Assembly: GCA_963835885.1 (NCBI GenBank)
Contig: CAWIHF010000033.1
Span: forward strand, 70,403-134,402
Source: Roseiarcus sp963835885
Lineage (GTDB): Bacteria > Pseudomonadota > Alphaproteobacteria > Rhizobiales > Beijerinckiaceae
Direction of reading: 5' to 3'
DNA length: 64,000 bases
In this document: in pieces, positions 44,340 to 54,024 of the stretch
Layout: each line of letters opens with the position of its first letter
How positions within the stretch are numbered: the first letter of the stretch is position 1
Notes under the pieces: generated by a model
What the model was told of the DNA's origin: nothing
Database searches by the model: none
Seen by the model: the letters and a program-made list of their open reading frames with translations, nothing else
Made by a program: the position numbers and the translations under genes

Positions 44340-44885
44340 ATGCTGTGGAAAATCATCGCGGGCGTGATCGCCGGCTGCTTCGCCGGGGCGCTGGTCATTG
44401 CGTTCTTGCCCCGCATCCAACCGTCTGCCGCTTCCCAGAGAGCGGCGGTCGAGCAGCCGGTGTTCGTGGCGCAGCCAGTCGTCACCGCCGCCCGGCCGAA
44501 GTCGGCCGCGGCAGCCAACCCCATAGCCAAGGAAGCGATCAAAAAACTCGCCACCGCGCTCCGCGGGCCGTCCATGACCAGCGAGCCGATCGTGTCGCTT
44601 TCGGTCCCGATCGACGAGGCGCGCCGCCTGTGCGCCGAGGGCTTGGTCGCCCTCGCAAAGGGCGATATCGCGACGGCGCGGGCTTTCCTCGAGCGGGCGG
44701 CGGAAGGCGGCGACGCCCGGGCGCTGATGGCGCTCGGCGACACTTACGATCCCACGACGCTCGCGCGCCTCGGCGCAGTCGGAATCAAGGGCGACGGCCC
44801 CACCGCGCGAAGTTATTATTCGCGCGCGCTCGCTGCCGGAGTTGGCGGAGCCCGGGAACGCATCGCCTCCCTGGCGGCCAAGTAG
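44340..44885 (+). CDS. Membrane-anchored Sel1-like repeat protein
   Basis: 181 residues. TM anchor MLWKIIAGVIAGCFAGALVI AFLP at the N-terminus, a periplasmic Ala/Pro-rich spacer, then a helical-repeat segment ARAFLERAAEGGDARALMAL GDTYD and ARSYYSRALAAGVGGARERI, which is a Sel1/TPR-type repeat. It probably mediates protein contacts. Nineteen bases after the TAXI-like gene, so the two likely work together at the membrane. Ends at a shared terminator with pckA. Confidence 0.7.
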   Translation: MLWKIIAGVIAGCFAGALVIAFLPRIQPSAASQRAAVEQPVFVAQPVVTAARPKSAAAANPIAKEAIKKLATALRGPSMTSEPIVSLSVPIDEARRLCAEGLVALAKGDIATARAFLERAAEGGDARALMALGDTYDPTTLARLGAVGIKGDGPTARSYYSRALAAGVGGARERIASLAAK

Positions 44886-44911
44886 TCCCGCGCGGGCGGG
44901 CTCACGGAGAG

Positions 44912-44948
44912 AAGGCCGGGCGGATCACTTCGCCCGGCCTTATTTTTT
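44912..44948. terminator. Bidirectional rho-independent terminator
   Basis: AAGGCCGGGCG and CGCCCGGCCTT form an 11-pair stem around GATCACTT, followed on the plus strand by ATTTTTTT. It sits between the plus-strand Sel1-like gene (ends 44885) and the minus-strand pckA gene (ends 44948) and can serve both, though A-residues on the other side are few. Confidence 0.88.
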
Positions 44949-46561
44949 TACACCAGAGCGATGCGAGGCGCAGGCGCCGCTTTGCGGACATGCTCGTCGG
45001 TATGTTCCTCGAACTTGCTGAAATTGTCGCGGAACATTTTTACCAGCCGCCCCGCGGTTTCGGCGAATTCGCCCTTGTTCCGCCATGTCCGCATCGGATC
45101 GAGGATGTGCGGCTCGACGCCCGGCACCTGCTCCGGCACGGCGAGGCCGAAATGCGGGTCGGTCCGGAACACGGCCTTGTGTAGCGAGCCGTCGAGGGCC
45201 GCCGACAGCAGGCGCCGGGTCACCCGGATCGGCATGCGCCGGCCGTGTCCGACCTTGCCGCCCGTCCAGCCGGTGTTGACGAGCCAGCAATCGACGTGGT
45301 GTCGGGCGACAAGGTCGCGCAGCAGATTGCCATAGACCGTCGGGTGGAGCGGCATGAACGGCGCGCCGAAGCAGGTCGAAAACGTCGCCTGCGGCTCGGT
45401 GACCCCCTTTTCCGTGCCAGCGACCTTGGCGGTGTAGCCGCTGAGGAAGTGATACATCGCCTGGGCCGGATCGAGCTTGGCGATCGGCGGCAGCACGCCG
45501 AACGCGTCGCAGGTCAACATGATGACGTTCTTCGGCTGTCCGGCCCTTCCGGTCGTCGAAGCGTTGGCGATGTAATGCAGCGGATAGGCGATGCGGGTGT
45601 TCTCGGTCTTCGAGTCGTCGTCGAAGTCGGGAATGCGCAACTCGGGATCGAGCGTCACATTCTCCATCACCGTGCCGAACCGCTCGGTGGTCGAATAGAT
45701 CTCCGGCTCGGCCTCGCGCGACAGCTTGATCGCCTTCGCGTAGCAGCCGCCCTCGAAATTGAACACGCCGCTCCTGCCCCAGCCGTGCTCGTCGTCCCCG
45801 ATGAGGGTGCGGCTCGGATCGGCCGAAAGCGTGGTCTTGCCGGTCCCGGAAAGGCCGAAGAAGATCGCCGTGTCGCCGTCCTTGCCGGTATTGGCCGAGC
45901 AATGCATCGGCATGACGTGCTTCGGCGGCAGGACGTAGTTGAGATAGGTGAAGACTGACTTCTTCATCTCGCCGGCGTAGCTCGAGCCGCCGATCAGAAT
46001 GATCTTGCGGGTGAAGTCGCAGGCAATGACCGTCTCGCTCCGCGTGCCGTGGCGCTTCGGGTCGGCCTTGAACGACGGCAGGTCGACGATCGTCAGATCC
46101 GGCGCGAAGGTCGGGACTTCCTCCATCGGCGGGCGAATCAGCAGGTTGCGGATGAAGAGCGAGTGCCATGCGTATTCGGTGAAGACGCGCGCCCTGATCC
46201 GAAGGGCGGGATCCGCGCCGCCGTACAGATCCTGGGCGAACAGCGTCTTGCCCCGGGCGTGAGCGAGGAAATCGGCAAGCAGCAAGTCGAAATGCCCGAC
46301 CGACATGGCGGCATTGTTGTCCCACCAGACGATCGGGTCGGTGTCGGCGTCGCGGACGATGAACTTGTCCTTCGGGCTCCGCCCGGTGTGGACGCCCGTG
46401 TCCGCCACGAGCGGCCCGTGTTCGGCGATGTGCGCCTCATGCCGCTGCAGGGCGTGCTCGTAAAGCTTCGGCGCGCCGAGGTTCCAGTGGACGCCTGCCA
46501 GGTCGCGAAACCCGAACCGATCCGCCCCGAAGCTCGGGTTATAGGCGCCTGTCTCGATCAT
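44948..46561 (-). CDS. pckA: Phosphoenolpyruvate carboxykinase (ATP)
   Basis: Converts oxaloacetate and ATP to PEP, the first step of gluconeogenesis from C4 acids. 537 residues from ATG 46561 (MIETGAYNPSFGADRFGFRD), preceded by AGGAGGG at eight bases. Motifs: TGVHTGRSPKDKFIV, LNYVLPPKHVMPMHCSANTG, the kinase P-loop FFGLSGTGKTTLSADPSR, LIGDDEHGW, and NTGWTGGKVG. Intact. In many relatives chvGI lies beside pckA; here a lipase-like gene is divergent instead. Confidence 0.96.
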   Translation of the reverse strand: MIETGAYNPSFGADRFGFRDLAGVHWNLGAPKLYEHALQRHEAHIAEHGPLVADTGVHTGRSPKDKFIVRDADTDPIVWWDNNAAMSVGHFDLLLADFLAHARGKTLFAQDLYGGADPALRIRARVFTEYAWHSLFIRNLLIRPPMEEVPTFAPDLTIVDLPSFKADPKRHGTRSETVIACDFTRKIILIGGSSYAGEMKKSVFTYLNYVLPPKHVMPMHCSANTGKDGDTAIFFGLSGTGKTTLSADPSRTLIGDDEHGWGRSGVFNFEGGCYAKAIKLSREAEPEIYSTTERFGTVMENVTLDPELRIPDFDDDSKTENTRIAYPLHYIANASTTGRAGQPKNVIMLTCDAFGVLPPIAKLDPAQAMYHFLSGYTAKVAGTEKGVTEPQATFSTCFGAPFMPLHPTVYGNLLRDLVARHHVDCWLVNTGWTGGKVGHGRRMPIRVTRRLLSAALDGSLHKAVFRTDPHFGLAVPEQVPGVEPHILDPMRTWRNKGEFAETAGRLVKMFRDNFSKFEEHTDEHVRKAAPAPRIALV

Positions 46562-46910
46562 TGCGGATCCCTCCTGATTGGCTGAGCCAAGAATGCGATG
46601 GCGCGCCCGATACTCTTCCCCCGATCCCAAGACAATCGTCAGACGCCGCGCCGAGACGAAGGGCTTGGACGCTCTCGACTATAGATATTCCTTCCGTCGC
46701 GGCCTTGGACGTGGCGATTTGCCGCATGCGGCGAATGAAAGTCGGCGTTTGTGGCGCGGTGAGAGCGGCGTGCGGGCAAAAACCGGGAAGTGAGTTTTCC
46801 CGCAACTTTCCGCTCCCCGGCGCGTTAGCTGCAGCGTCGTCCTTGACCGGAACCATCCGGTCAATAAGATAACCTGAAAATTTCGAGGAAATATCAAGGA
46901 AAAAGTCAAG
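46562..46910. other. Divergent spacer pckA / alpha-beta hydrolase
   Basis: About 350 bases, AT-richer toward the hydrolase gene (AATAAGATAACCTGAAAATTT near 46862-46882). Expected to hold promoters for both genes. I see no further gene or clear operator. Confidence 0.4.
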
Positions 46911-47753
46911 ATGAGCGGTTTCGCGCCCCCGACCCGGCAGCATCCTCCGGCGCCGGGACTGCTGCTCCAATTGCTCGAGGTGCGCGCGTTCTGGGAGCAT
47001 TACGCGACGCTGGCGATGCGGCCGGCATGGGGGATGGCGCCCAGCGGCGACGGGCATCCGGTGCTGGTGCTGCCGGGCCTGACCGCCGGCGACGCCAGCA
47101 CGGCGCTGTTGCGGCGTTTCCTGCGATCGCGCGGTTACGCCGCTTCAGGCTGGGGACAGGGGCTCAATCTCGGGCTCAGAGAGGGCGTACTGGAGCGGGC
47201 GCACCAAAAGCTGCGCGAGCTCTACGCGGAAAATGGCCGGACGGTCAGCCTCATCGGCTGGAGCCTGGGCGGCCTCTACGCGCGCGAACTCGCCAAGCAC
47301 TCGCCCGAGATGGTGCGGCTTTGCATCTCCATAGGCTCACCCTTCACCGGCCACCCGCGCGAGACGAACGCCTGGCGTCTTTACGAAATCGCCAGCGGCC
47401 ACAAGATCGACTGGCATGATTTCCACGGTTCCCTGAAGGCCGCCCCACCCGTGCCGACGACGTCGATCTGGAGTCCGACCGATGGCGTTGTGGCGTGGCG
47501 CTGCAGCCTCGAGACGCGACGCATCCTCGCCGAAAACATCGTCGTCGATTCAAGCCATCTCGGCCTCGGCGCGCATCCTGCCGCGCTCTATGCGATCGCC
47601 GACCGGCTTGCCCAGCCGGAAGGACAGTGGGAGCCGTTCCACCGCGACGGCTGGCGACGCTTCGTCTACTGCGACCCGCACAAGCAGCAGGCGAGGCGCG
47701 AAACACATGCGCATGCCCTTCCCCTCCCGGCGACTGCGACCGAGAAGTCCTGA
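46911..47753 (+). CDS. Alpha/beta hydrolase (lipase/PGAP1-like)
   Basis: Putative cytoplasmic esterase, 280 residues. Strand-loop HPVLVLPGLTAGDASTALLR, nucleophile elbow SLIGWSLGGLYARELAKHSP (Ser in GWSLG), the acid in SPTDGVVAWR and the His in VDSSHLGLGAHPAAL. AAGGA precedes the ATG. It is similar in length and motifs to the protein at 49529-50305 (both have GW S xGG, DGVVAW and LGxxPxAL), so the two are paralogues flanking the acyl-CoA ligase. Probably a lipase acting on storage lipid or polyester. Confidence 0.8.
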   Translation: MSGFAPPTRQHPPAPGLLLQLLEVRAFWEHYATLAMRPAWGMAPSGDGHPVLVLPGLTAGDASTALLRRFLRSRGYAASGWGQGLNLGLREGVLERAHQKLRELYAENGRTVSLIGWSLGGLYARELAKHSPEMVRLCISIGSPFTGHPRETNAWRLYEIASGHKIDWHDFHGSLKAAPPVPTTSIWSPTDGVVAWRCSLETRRILAENIVVDSSHLGLGAHPAALYAIADRLAQPEGQWEPFHRDGWRRFVYCDPHKQQARRETHAHALPLPATATEKS

Positions 47754-47772
47754 TCCTGGCCGGGCGTCGGCG

Positions 47773-49418
47773 TCAGGTATAGTTCGCCCGCAACTTTTTC
47801 TTGTCGACCTTGCCGACCGAGGTCAGCGGCAGCTCCGCGACGAAGGTCACGGTCTCCGGGATCGCGATCTTCGAGATGAGGCCACGCTCGACATAAGATG
47901 CGATGTGGAGCCTGATGTCGTCCTCGCCGATCTTGCCCGCCTGATCTGGATGGAGCACCACCAGCGCCAGCGGCCGCTCCCCCACTTGACGTTCTTGATC
48001 GGAATGACCGCCGCGCGCTGGATGCCGGGCTTTTCCATGATCATGTTCTCGAGCTGGATGGACGAGATCCATTCGCCGCCGCTCTTGACGATGTCCTTGA
48101 GCCGGTCGGCGATGCGAACGTAGCCGTCCGGGTCGATTGACGCGACGTCGCCGGTGTGCAGGTAGCCGCCGCCCCAGAGGACTTCGGAGGCTTCGGGATT
48201 GTTGAGGTAGCCGGTGGTCAGCCATGGCGCGCGGACGATGATCTCGCCGACCGACTCTCCGTCATGCGGCACTTCGGCCATGTCCTCGTCGACGACGCGC
48301 AGGTCAACCATCGGCGCCGCGATGCCGGTCGAGGTGCGATAGCGCAACTCCTCCTCGAAGTCGCGGCCAAGGTGCTGCGACTTGAGGTGAGCTCCGGTCA
48401 GCATCGGACCGGATTCCGACTGGCCGTAGCCGGCGAAGACGTCCATGCCGCGGGCCATTGCGGCGCGCGCCAGCGAGGGCGGAAATGCCGAGCCGCCGAT
48501 GATCATCTTGAGCCTGGACAGGTCGACCTTGTCGCTTCCGGGCGTGGCGAGCAGCATCTGCAGGATGGTCGGCACGCAATGGGTGAAGGTCACCTTCTCG
48601 GTGGCGATCAGCTTCAGGAACATCTCGGGCGTGTAGCGCCCGGCGAACACGATCTTGCAGCCTGAGAGCGTCGCCGTGTACGGGCAGCCCCAGGCGTGCA
48701 CATGGAACATCGGCGTCATCGGCATGTAGACATCGTCGCGATGGAAGCGTCCTTGGGTCGGCGGGAGGCCGTATTCCACGAGGCCCGTCAGCGTGTGCAG
48801 CACCATCTGCCGATGGCTGAAATGGACTCCCTTCGGCCGTCCCGTGGTCCCGGTGGTATGGAACACGGTCGCCCAGGCGTTCTCGTCGAAATCGGGGAAC
48901 GGAAAGTAGGGCGAGCCGACCGACAGCAGCGCCTCGTATTCGGTCTTGATCGGGAAATCGGTCTGCGGCGGCTCGGGCCGGTCATGCATGAGCACGTAGG
49001 TCTTGACCGCCTTCAGATGCGGCCTCAGCTTCTCCACCAGCGGAAGGAAATCGGCGTTGAACAGAACCGTGGTCGCGCCGGTGTCGTTGATCGTATAGGC
49101 GATGTCCTCGGGGACCAGGCTGACGTTGACGGTCTGCATGACCGCGCCCATCATCGGAATCGCGAAGTAGCATTCGTGGTAGCGGTCGCTGTCCCAATCC
49201 AGAATGGCGACGACGTCGCCCTGTTCGACCCCGATCTGAGTAAGGCCGCTGGCGAGGCGTCCGACGCGCTCGCGGAACTCCCGATAGGTGCGGCGCCTCA
49301 GATCGCGATAGACGATCTCCTGGTCCGGGGCGCGCATCATCGGCGCATGCAGAAGATGCTTGATAAGCAGGGGATAGGTGTAAGCCGACGGCGTCGGCGG
49401 AATGATCTTGACGGGCAT
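47773..49418 (-). CDS. Long-chain/medium-chain fatty acyl-CoA ligase, one frameshift
   Basis: Activates fatty acids with ATP and CoA. Acyl-adenylate motifs: FHTTGTTGRPKGVHFSHRQM, MTPMFHVHAWGCP, VFAGYGQSESGP, and LHTGDVASIDPDGYVRIADR with DIVKSGGEWISSIQLEN. Near 47990 the run TGGGGGAG needs one more G to continue as WGERPLALVVLHPDQAGKIG and end TSVGKVDKKKLRANYT at 47773. That is a typical homopolymer miscall. Last gene of a minus-strand lipid cluster with the hydrolases and WS/DGAT, though 110 bases separate it from the next gene. Confidence 0.9.
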
Positions 49419-49528
49419 GACGCTGCCTCTCTCTGTTTGCTGGGCTTGTTAGTCCGTCCCCGCTCTGCGCGCTTTGACGCGAATCAAGAACCGTCGCTGC
49501 ACCATCACAAAAGGCGCCGTCGCCGCTG

Positions 49529-50305
49529 TCAGGTTCGGCCGCGCCCCCGCCCGGGGAATAGGGCCGCTACGAGAGCGCCCGGCCGAAAGGGAGTCCAGGC
49601 TCCGAGCGGTTGAGCCAGTCTGTCGGCGATGACCCACAAGGCGGTCGGATTGAACCCCAGGCCGATGTGGGAGCCGCGGACCTCGACGTTCTCCCGGTGC
49701 GGCCCCTCGCCTTCCTGGCAGGCCTGCCAGGCGACAACGCCGTCGGCCCGACTGTAGATCGAAGTGCTCGGGACCGGCAGCGGCAGCGCGAGGCCGCGCA
49801 GGTGCTCGGCAGAGGGCGCCAAAAACCTCTCGCCGGTGATGAGCCGCCAGCGGGACATGACATTGGTCGCCGCCGGCGCAGCGAAGGGGCTGCCGAGCGT
49901 GATCACCATGCGCACGGCCTCCGGCGCGAGGCGCGCCGCCTCTCGGGCGATGATGCCGCCGCGGCTCCAGCCGACGAGGCTCACCAGCCTGCCTGTCGCC
50001 GCATGCAGCGAGCGGATCTGGTCGGCGACCGGCTGCACATCGGCTCCCGGCGGGCGGATGTTGCGACCGCGGTTCCAGCCGTGCGCCTGATAGCCGAGAA
50101 AGCTCAGGTAGCGGCGGATCGCCAGCGTGGAGCCATCGCCCCCGCCCATGCCAGGGAGAACGATCACGGGCTGCGGCCCGCCGCGCGGCGCTGCCGCCAG
50201 GAAGGGCGCGGCGGCGAAGAGGCGGGCGATGCCGAAGATGCCCCGCCCCTCGATCGCGTAAAGGAGCGCCGACGGCGGACGGATGTCGCTTGCGGTGTTG
50301 GTCAT
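49529..50305 (-). CDS. Alpha/beta hydrolase, paralogue of 46911-47753
   Basis: 258 residues from ATG 50305. VIVLPGMGGGDGSTLAIRRY forms the oxyanion region, LVSLVGWSRGGIIAREAARL the nucleophile elbow (Ser in GWSRG), STSIYSRADGVVAWQACQEG the acid and VRGSHIGLGFNPTALW the His. The frame extends upstream into the WS/DGAT gene without a plausible start. Four bases separate its start from the WS/DGAT stop, so it is translated with that gene. Likely a lipase/esterase for storage esters. Confidence 0.8.
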   Translation of the reverse strand: MTNTASDIRPPSALLYAIEGRGIFGIARLFAAAPFLAAAPRGGPQPVIVLPGMGGGDGSTLAIRRYLSFLGYQAHGWNRGRNIRPPGADVQPVADQIRSLHAATGRLVSLVGWSRGGIIAREAARLAPEAVRMVITLGSPFAAPAATNVMSRWRLITGERFLAPSAEHLRGLALPLPVPSTSIYSRADGVVAWQACQEGEGPHRENVEVRGSHIGLGFNPTALWVIADRLAQPLGAWTPFRPGALVAALFPGRGRGRT

Positions 50306-50309
50306 GGGG

Positions 50310-52079
50310 CTAATCCTCGGTTGGCGCCAGCGCTGTGCGTTTTCGGCGCTTTCGGCCGGAGGCCGGCTTTGCGGCTTTGCGGGTTCGGGTTTGGGTCCGG
50401 GTCGGGCGGGCCGGGTCGGTTTTGATGGGCGGCCGTTGTGCACCGGCTGCTTTCGGCGCGGCGCGATCGCCCGGCGTCGCGGCCTTCCTGGCGACGCGCG
50501 TCTTCGCGGGCGCGTCGGGCTCAGCTTTCCGGAGCCTGCGAAGCAGGACCGCGGTGGCTTGGCCAAGCGCGTCGATCTGCTGTGCCAGCGGGCTCGTCTT
50601 TTCGAGCCTTTGCGCCCGCGCCTCGACCCTCGCTGCGGCCCTCGGGGCCGATGCAATCGTCTCGACCGCCCCGATGCGGCTCAACTCCGCGTCGTCCCTG
50701 CGCATCGCTGCGAAATCCTCGGCGATATAGTCGGCGATGCGCTGCGCGTCGGGCACAGTTTCGCTGCAGGCGATGAGGCCGAAGTCGAGCTGATCGAGAT
50801 AGCTCTGCACGGTGATGTTGAGCGCACAGCCGTGGTAGGGAATCGAAACCGGGAAATAGTGGGTAGCCGGCGCGCCGACGCAATACATGGTTTGTCTCGG
50901 ACCGGGCACGTTCGAGACGACGGTGTTGAAAAACGGCCAGAGGTAGTTCGCCGCGCGCGCTCCGGCCCAGAGTCTCGTCAGGCCCATGACGACGAGCGGC
51001 GCGCCGAGAATTGAGATGTCCGTCGTCACCAGGTCGCGCACGTCGGAGAAGAGATTCTTCGCGTCCTGGCCAGCGGCCTTTGCGGCGGAGAGCCGCGCCA
51101 GCGGCTCAGCCACGTCGGTCGGCAGGCTCGAGAGCGTGAAGAAAACCTGATTGTTCAGTTTCGCGTCCCCGACAGGCCGCAGCGATACCGGCACACCGGC
51201 GGTCAGCGCCTTTTCAGGCAGCGCGGCGCGCTCAGCGAGATAGCGCCGCAGGCCGCCGGCGCTGAGCGCCAGCACGACATCGTTGATCGTGACGCCGCGC
51301 GACTTGGCGAGCGCCTTGACCTCGGCCAGCGGCAGCGACGCGGTCGCATAGACCCGGTGGCCCGAAATCGCCGTGTTGAACGGCGTCCGCGGCATATCCT
51401 TGACGTAGCGAAAGAGAAAGCGAGCGTCGCGGCCGAGGTGCGGCGCGGCTTTGGCGAGCGCCCGCGCGAACCCGGGCAGCCCGGTCGCCGCCCGCCAGCC
51501 CTGGCGGACGAAATCGCCGACCGCAGTGCTGGTGAGTTCGATGAAATCGGACGGCTCGACGTCCGCAGGGACCATCCTTGGCGGCGGATTGTCATGCTCC
51601 GCGCCCGGCGCAAAGTCATAAGTGACGCCGAGCGTCGCCATGCCCGCGAGCCCGTCCATCGTGCAGTGATGGACCTTGATGTAGACGGCGAAGGCGCCGC
51701 CCTCGAGCCCTTCGATGAAGTGGTACTCCCACAGCGGACGGCTGCGGTCGAGCGGAACGGCGTGCAACTGCGCGATCAGGGCGCGCAACTCCTCCATGCC
51801 GCCGGGCTTCGGCAGAGCCGCGTGGCGAATGTGGTAGTCGAGGTCCAGCTTGTCTTCGATCACCCAGGCCGGATGGTCAAGGCCGAGCGGCGTCGTCTCG
51901 AGGCGACGGCGATATGAAGGCAGGAGATCGAGTCGGGCCGCGACATGCTCGCGGAAGCGGGCGAAGAGGTCGTCCTGCGGCGACGTCGGCTTGAAGATCG
52001 TCACGCTGGCCACATGCATGGGCGTCTCGGGCGTCTCCATGTAGAGGAAGAGCGCGTCGAGCAAAGAAAGACGTTTCAT
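50310..52079 (-). CDS. Wax ester synthase/diacylglycerol acyltransferase (WS/DGAT)
   Basis: Membrane-associated acyltransferase that makes wax esters or triacylglycerols from acyl-CoA. MKRLSLLDALFLYMETPETP at the start and the active-site HHCTMDG (HHxxxDG, about 141-147) are diagnostic. Further family blocks: LAKSRGVTINDVVLALSAGG, NNQVFFTLSSLPTD and NTVVSNVPGPRQTMYCVGAP. Family enzymes are ~460-490 residues; here the last ~110 residues form an Ala/Pro/Lys/Arg-rich low-complexity tail ending RKRRKRTALAPTED. Overlaps the upstream hydrolase gene as ATGA. Confidence 0.93.
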   Translation of the reverse strand: MKRLSLLDALFLYMETPETPMHVASVTIFKPTSPQDDLFARFREHVAARLDLLPSYRRRLETTPLGLDHPAWVIEDKLDLDYHIRHAALPKPGGMEELRALIAQLHAVPLDRSRPLWEYHFIEGLEGGAFAVYIKVHHCTMDGLAGMATLGVTYDFAPGAEHDNPPPRMVPADVEPSDFIELTSTAVGDFVRQGWRAATGLPGFARALAKAAPHLGRDARFLFRYVKDMPRTPFNTAISGHRVYATASLPLAEVKALAKSRGVTINDVVLALSAGGLRRYLAERAALPEKALTAGVPVSLRPVGDAKLNNQVFFTLSSLPTDVAEPLARLSAAKAAGQDAKNLFSDVRDLVTTDISILGAPLVVMGLTRLWAGARAANYLWPFFNTVVSNVPGPRQTMYCVGAPATHYFPVSIPYHGCALNITVQSYLDQLDFGLIACSETVPDAQRIADYIAEDFAAMRRDDAELSRIGAVETIASAPRAAARVEARAQRLEKTSPLAQQIDALGQATAVLLRRLRKAEPDAPAKTRVARKAATPGDRAAPKAAGAQRPPIKTDPARPTRTQTRTRKAAKPASGRKRRKRTALAPTED

Positions 52080-52987
52080 TTCGAACCCTCTGTAGCCATG
52101 CTTTGCGCTGCTCCCTCGGCCACGAGACAGTGCCCGGCGATTTCATCGACAAGCAGCGGAACCAGCGCTTCGGGCAAGAAGTGGCCCATGCCCGGCACGA
52201 CGCGCAAGCGTGCGGCGGGAATATTCGCGGCGGTCTCCTTGCCCCCGGCCACCGGAACCAGCGGGTCGTCGTCGCCATGGAGGACGAGCGTCGGCGCGCG
52301 AATGCGGCGAAGCATGGCGACACGGCTCGGGGCGCTCTGGATGGCGATCAGCTGGCGGGCGAACGCATCGGGACGGTAGCTGCGCCGCACCGAGCCTTCG
52401 ACTCTGGCGCGAAGCTCGCCCTCAGTCGGCGGGTAGCCGGAGCCGCCGACCAGTCGGAAGAACTCGGTCATGCGACGTATGGCCATGTCCCTGCTACGCG
52501 GTCGCGGCCGGAGCAGGGCGCGCAGCACCTTCGGCTGGGGCATCGGCCGGGCGGGCGACGACATGATCGACGTCAGGCTCTTGACGCGCTCCGGGTGATC
52601 GATGGCGACGATCTGCGCGATCATCCCGCCCATCGACGCGCCGACAATATGGGCCTTGGCGATTTCGAGCGCATCCATGAGGCCGACCGTGTCTCGCGCC
52701 ATGTCGTTCAACGTGTAGGACGGCCGGACCGGCAGGCGCATGAAAGCGCGCGCCAGCATTGCCCCGGTTGCGAGCGGCCTGGCCGACGGCATGCGGGTCG
52801 AAAGGCCGACGTCGCGATTGTCGAAACGGATGACGCGAAACCCGCGCGCGGCCAGCCCTTGGCAAAGCGAGTCCGGCCACGCCACCAGCTGCATGCCCAG
52901 GCCCATGATCAGCAGAATCGCTGGCGAGTCGCGCCGTCCGGTCTCGTCGTATTCAATGGTGATTCCATTCGCCCGGGCGGCCGTCAT
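52076..52987 (-). CDS. Alpha/beta hydrolase
   Basis: 303-residue cytoplasmic hydrolase of the epoxide-hydrolase/haloperoxidase-like group. Strand with oxyanion LLIMGLGMQLVAWPD, FRVIRFDNRDVGLSTRMP, nucleophile elbow HIVGASMGGMIAQIVAIDHP (Ser in GASMGG), acid in LVLHGDDDPLVPV and catalytic His in VVPGMGHFLPEALV. First gene of the hydrolase-WS/DGAT-hydrolase run; its stop overlaps the WS/DGAT start. Could cleave wax esters, monoacylglycerols or an acyl-CoA-derived ester. Confidence 0.88.
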   Translation of the reverse strand: MTAARANGITIEYDETGRRDSPAILLIMGLGMQLVAWPDSLCQGLAARGFRVIRFDNRDVGLSTRMPSARPLATGAMLARAFMRLPVRPSYTLNDMARDTVGLMDALEIAKAHIVGASMGGMIAQIVAIDHPERVKSLTSIMSSPARPMPQPKVLRALLRPRPRSRDMAIRRMTEFFRLVGGSGYPPTEGELRARVEGSVRRSYRPDAFARQLIAIQSAPSRVAMLRRIRAPTLVLHGDDDPLVPVAGGKETAANIPAARLRVVPGMGHFLPEALVPLLVDEIAGHCLVAEGAAQSMATEGSK

Positions 52988-53331
52988 CGGGCGCCTCCTT
53001 CATCGGCCGCGTCGCGCCCGCCGGGAACGTTCACGAGCCGCCGCGCGGCGCCGGGGGTGAGAACCCATCCCATCCCCAGCCTGTCCCGTCGGCTCTCAAG
53101 TCCGTTTACTGCATAGCCTTCGCAAGCATCAAATCCGAGTGGCAACCTAAGGCTTGGCCGCCAAGCGACAATGATCTCGATCAATTCGGAGAAAGCGCCC
53201 GACGAAGAACAGGCGAACGGCGTCCGATCGTCGAATGAACACTTGCCCCCAACATCGGATATGAGCATGCAAAATAGCTTTGTTCGCGAGCTTGTGCAAC
53301 GCGAGGCGCTGCATCGAGGTGGAGCTTTGCG
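52988..53331. other. Divergent spacer
   Basis: About 340 bases between the lipid cluster (minus) and the ZIP-like gene (plus). No gene recognised. The part 53090-53270 is AT-richer and probably carries promoters. Confidence 0.35.
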
Positions 53332-54024
53332 GTGATCTCGCTTTACGCATTCATCCCGGTCGCCGTTGCGTTCTTGGGCGCGATCTGGATCACGTTCCGT
53401 CGTCCGAGTCCGGCGGCGATCGGGGCGATTCAGCACTTCGCGGCGGGAGTCGTCTTCTACGCCGCCGCCGGCGAGTTATTGCCCGACGCCACCCGCCAGG
53501 CAGCCGTCTGGCCGATTGTCGCAGGGGGCGCCGCCGGCGTCGCGGCTATGCTGGTCCTGCGCTCTTTCGACGAGCCGCGCCGTCAGCAGGAATTGGGGCT
53601 GATCGCAGCAGCGGCCGTCGATGCGCTGATCGATGGCCTGGTGTTGGGGCTCGGATTCAATGTCGGGCGGCGGCAGGGGATCCTGCTTGCCATCGCTCTT
53701 TCCATCGAATTCCTATTCCTCGGCCTGTCCATTGCGGCCGCCTTCGATCGGAGCGCGGCGCGATGGAAAGTCATCGGAGCGGCGACCGGCGTATCGCTGG
53801 CCGTGCCTGTCGGAGCGCTGGCGGCATGGCCGATCGGCGGATTGCCGGAACAGTGGCAGGCCGTCGCCTTTTCCTTCGGCCTCATCGCCCTGCTCTATCT
53901 CGTCACCGAGGAATTGTTGACCGAGGCGCACGAGAAACCGGAACCGCCTTGGGCGACGGCAATGTTTTTCGTCGGCTTTCTTAGCCTCACGATGATCGCG
54001 AAACTGATGAGCGCCGGCTCCTGA
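53332..54024 (+). CDS. ZIP-family metal transporter-like protein
   Basis: 230-residue membrane protein with about eight TM helices. GTG start at 53332 with GGAG eight bases before. ZIP features: IQHFAAGVVFYAAAGELLPD in the first half, and the core pair AAVDALIDGLVLGLGFNVG and LAIALSIEFLFLGLSIAAAF, corresponding to TM4 and TM5. In canonical ZIPs the TM4 site is HNxxD/E and TM5 HExPE; here they are VDALID and IEFLF, so metal ligands are altered and the substrate is uncertain. Confidence 0.7.
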   Translation: MISLYAFIPVAVAFLGAIWITFRRPSPAAIGAIQHFAAGVVFYAAAGELLPDATRQAAVWPIVAGGAAGVAAMLVLRSFDEPRRQQELGLIAAAAVDALIDGLVLGLGFNVGRRQGILLAIALSIEFLFLGLSIAAAFDRSAARWKVIGAATGVSLAVPVGALAAWPIGGLPEQWQAVAFSFGLIALLYLVTEELLTEAHEKPEPPWATAMFFVGFLSLTMIAKLMSAGS

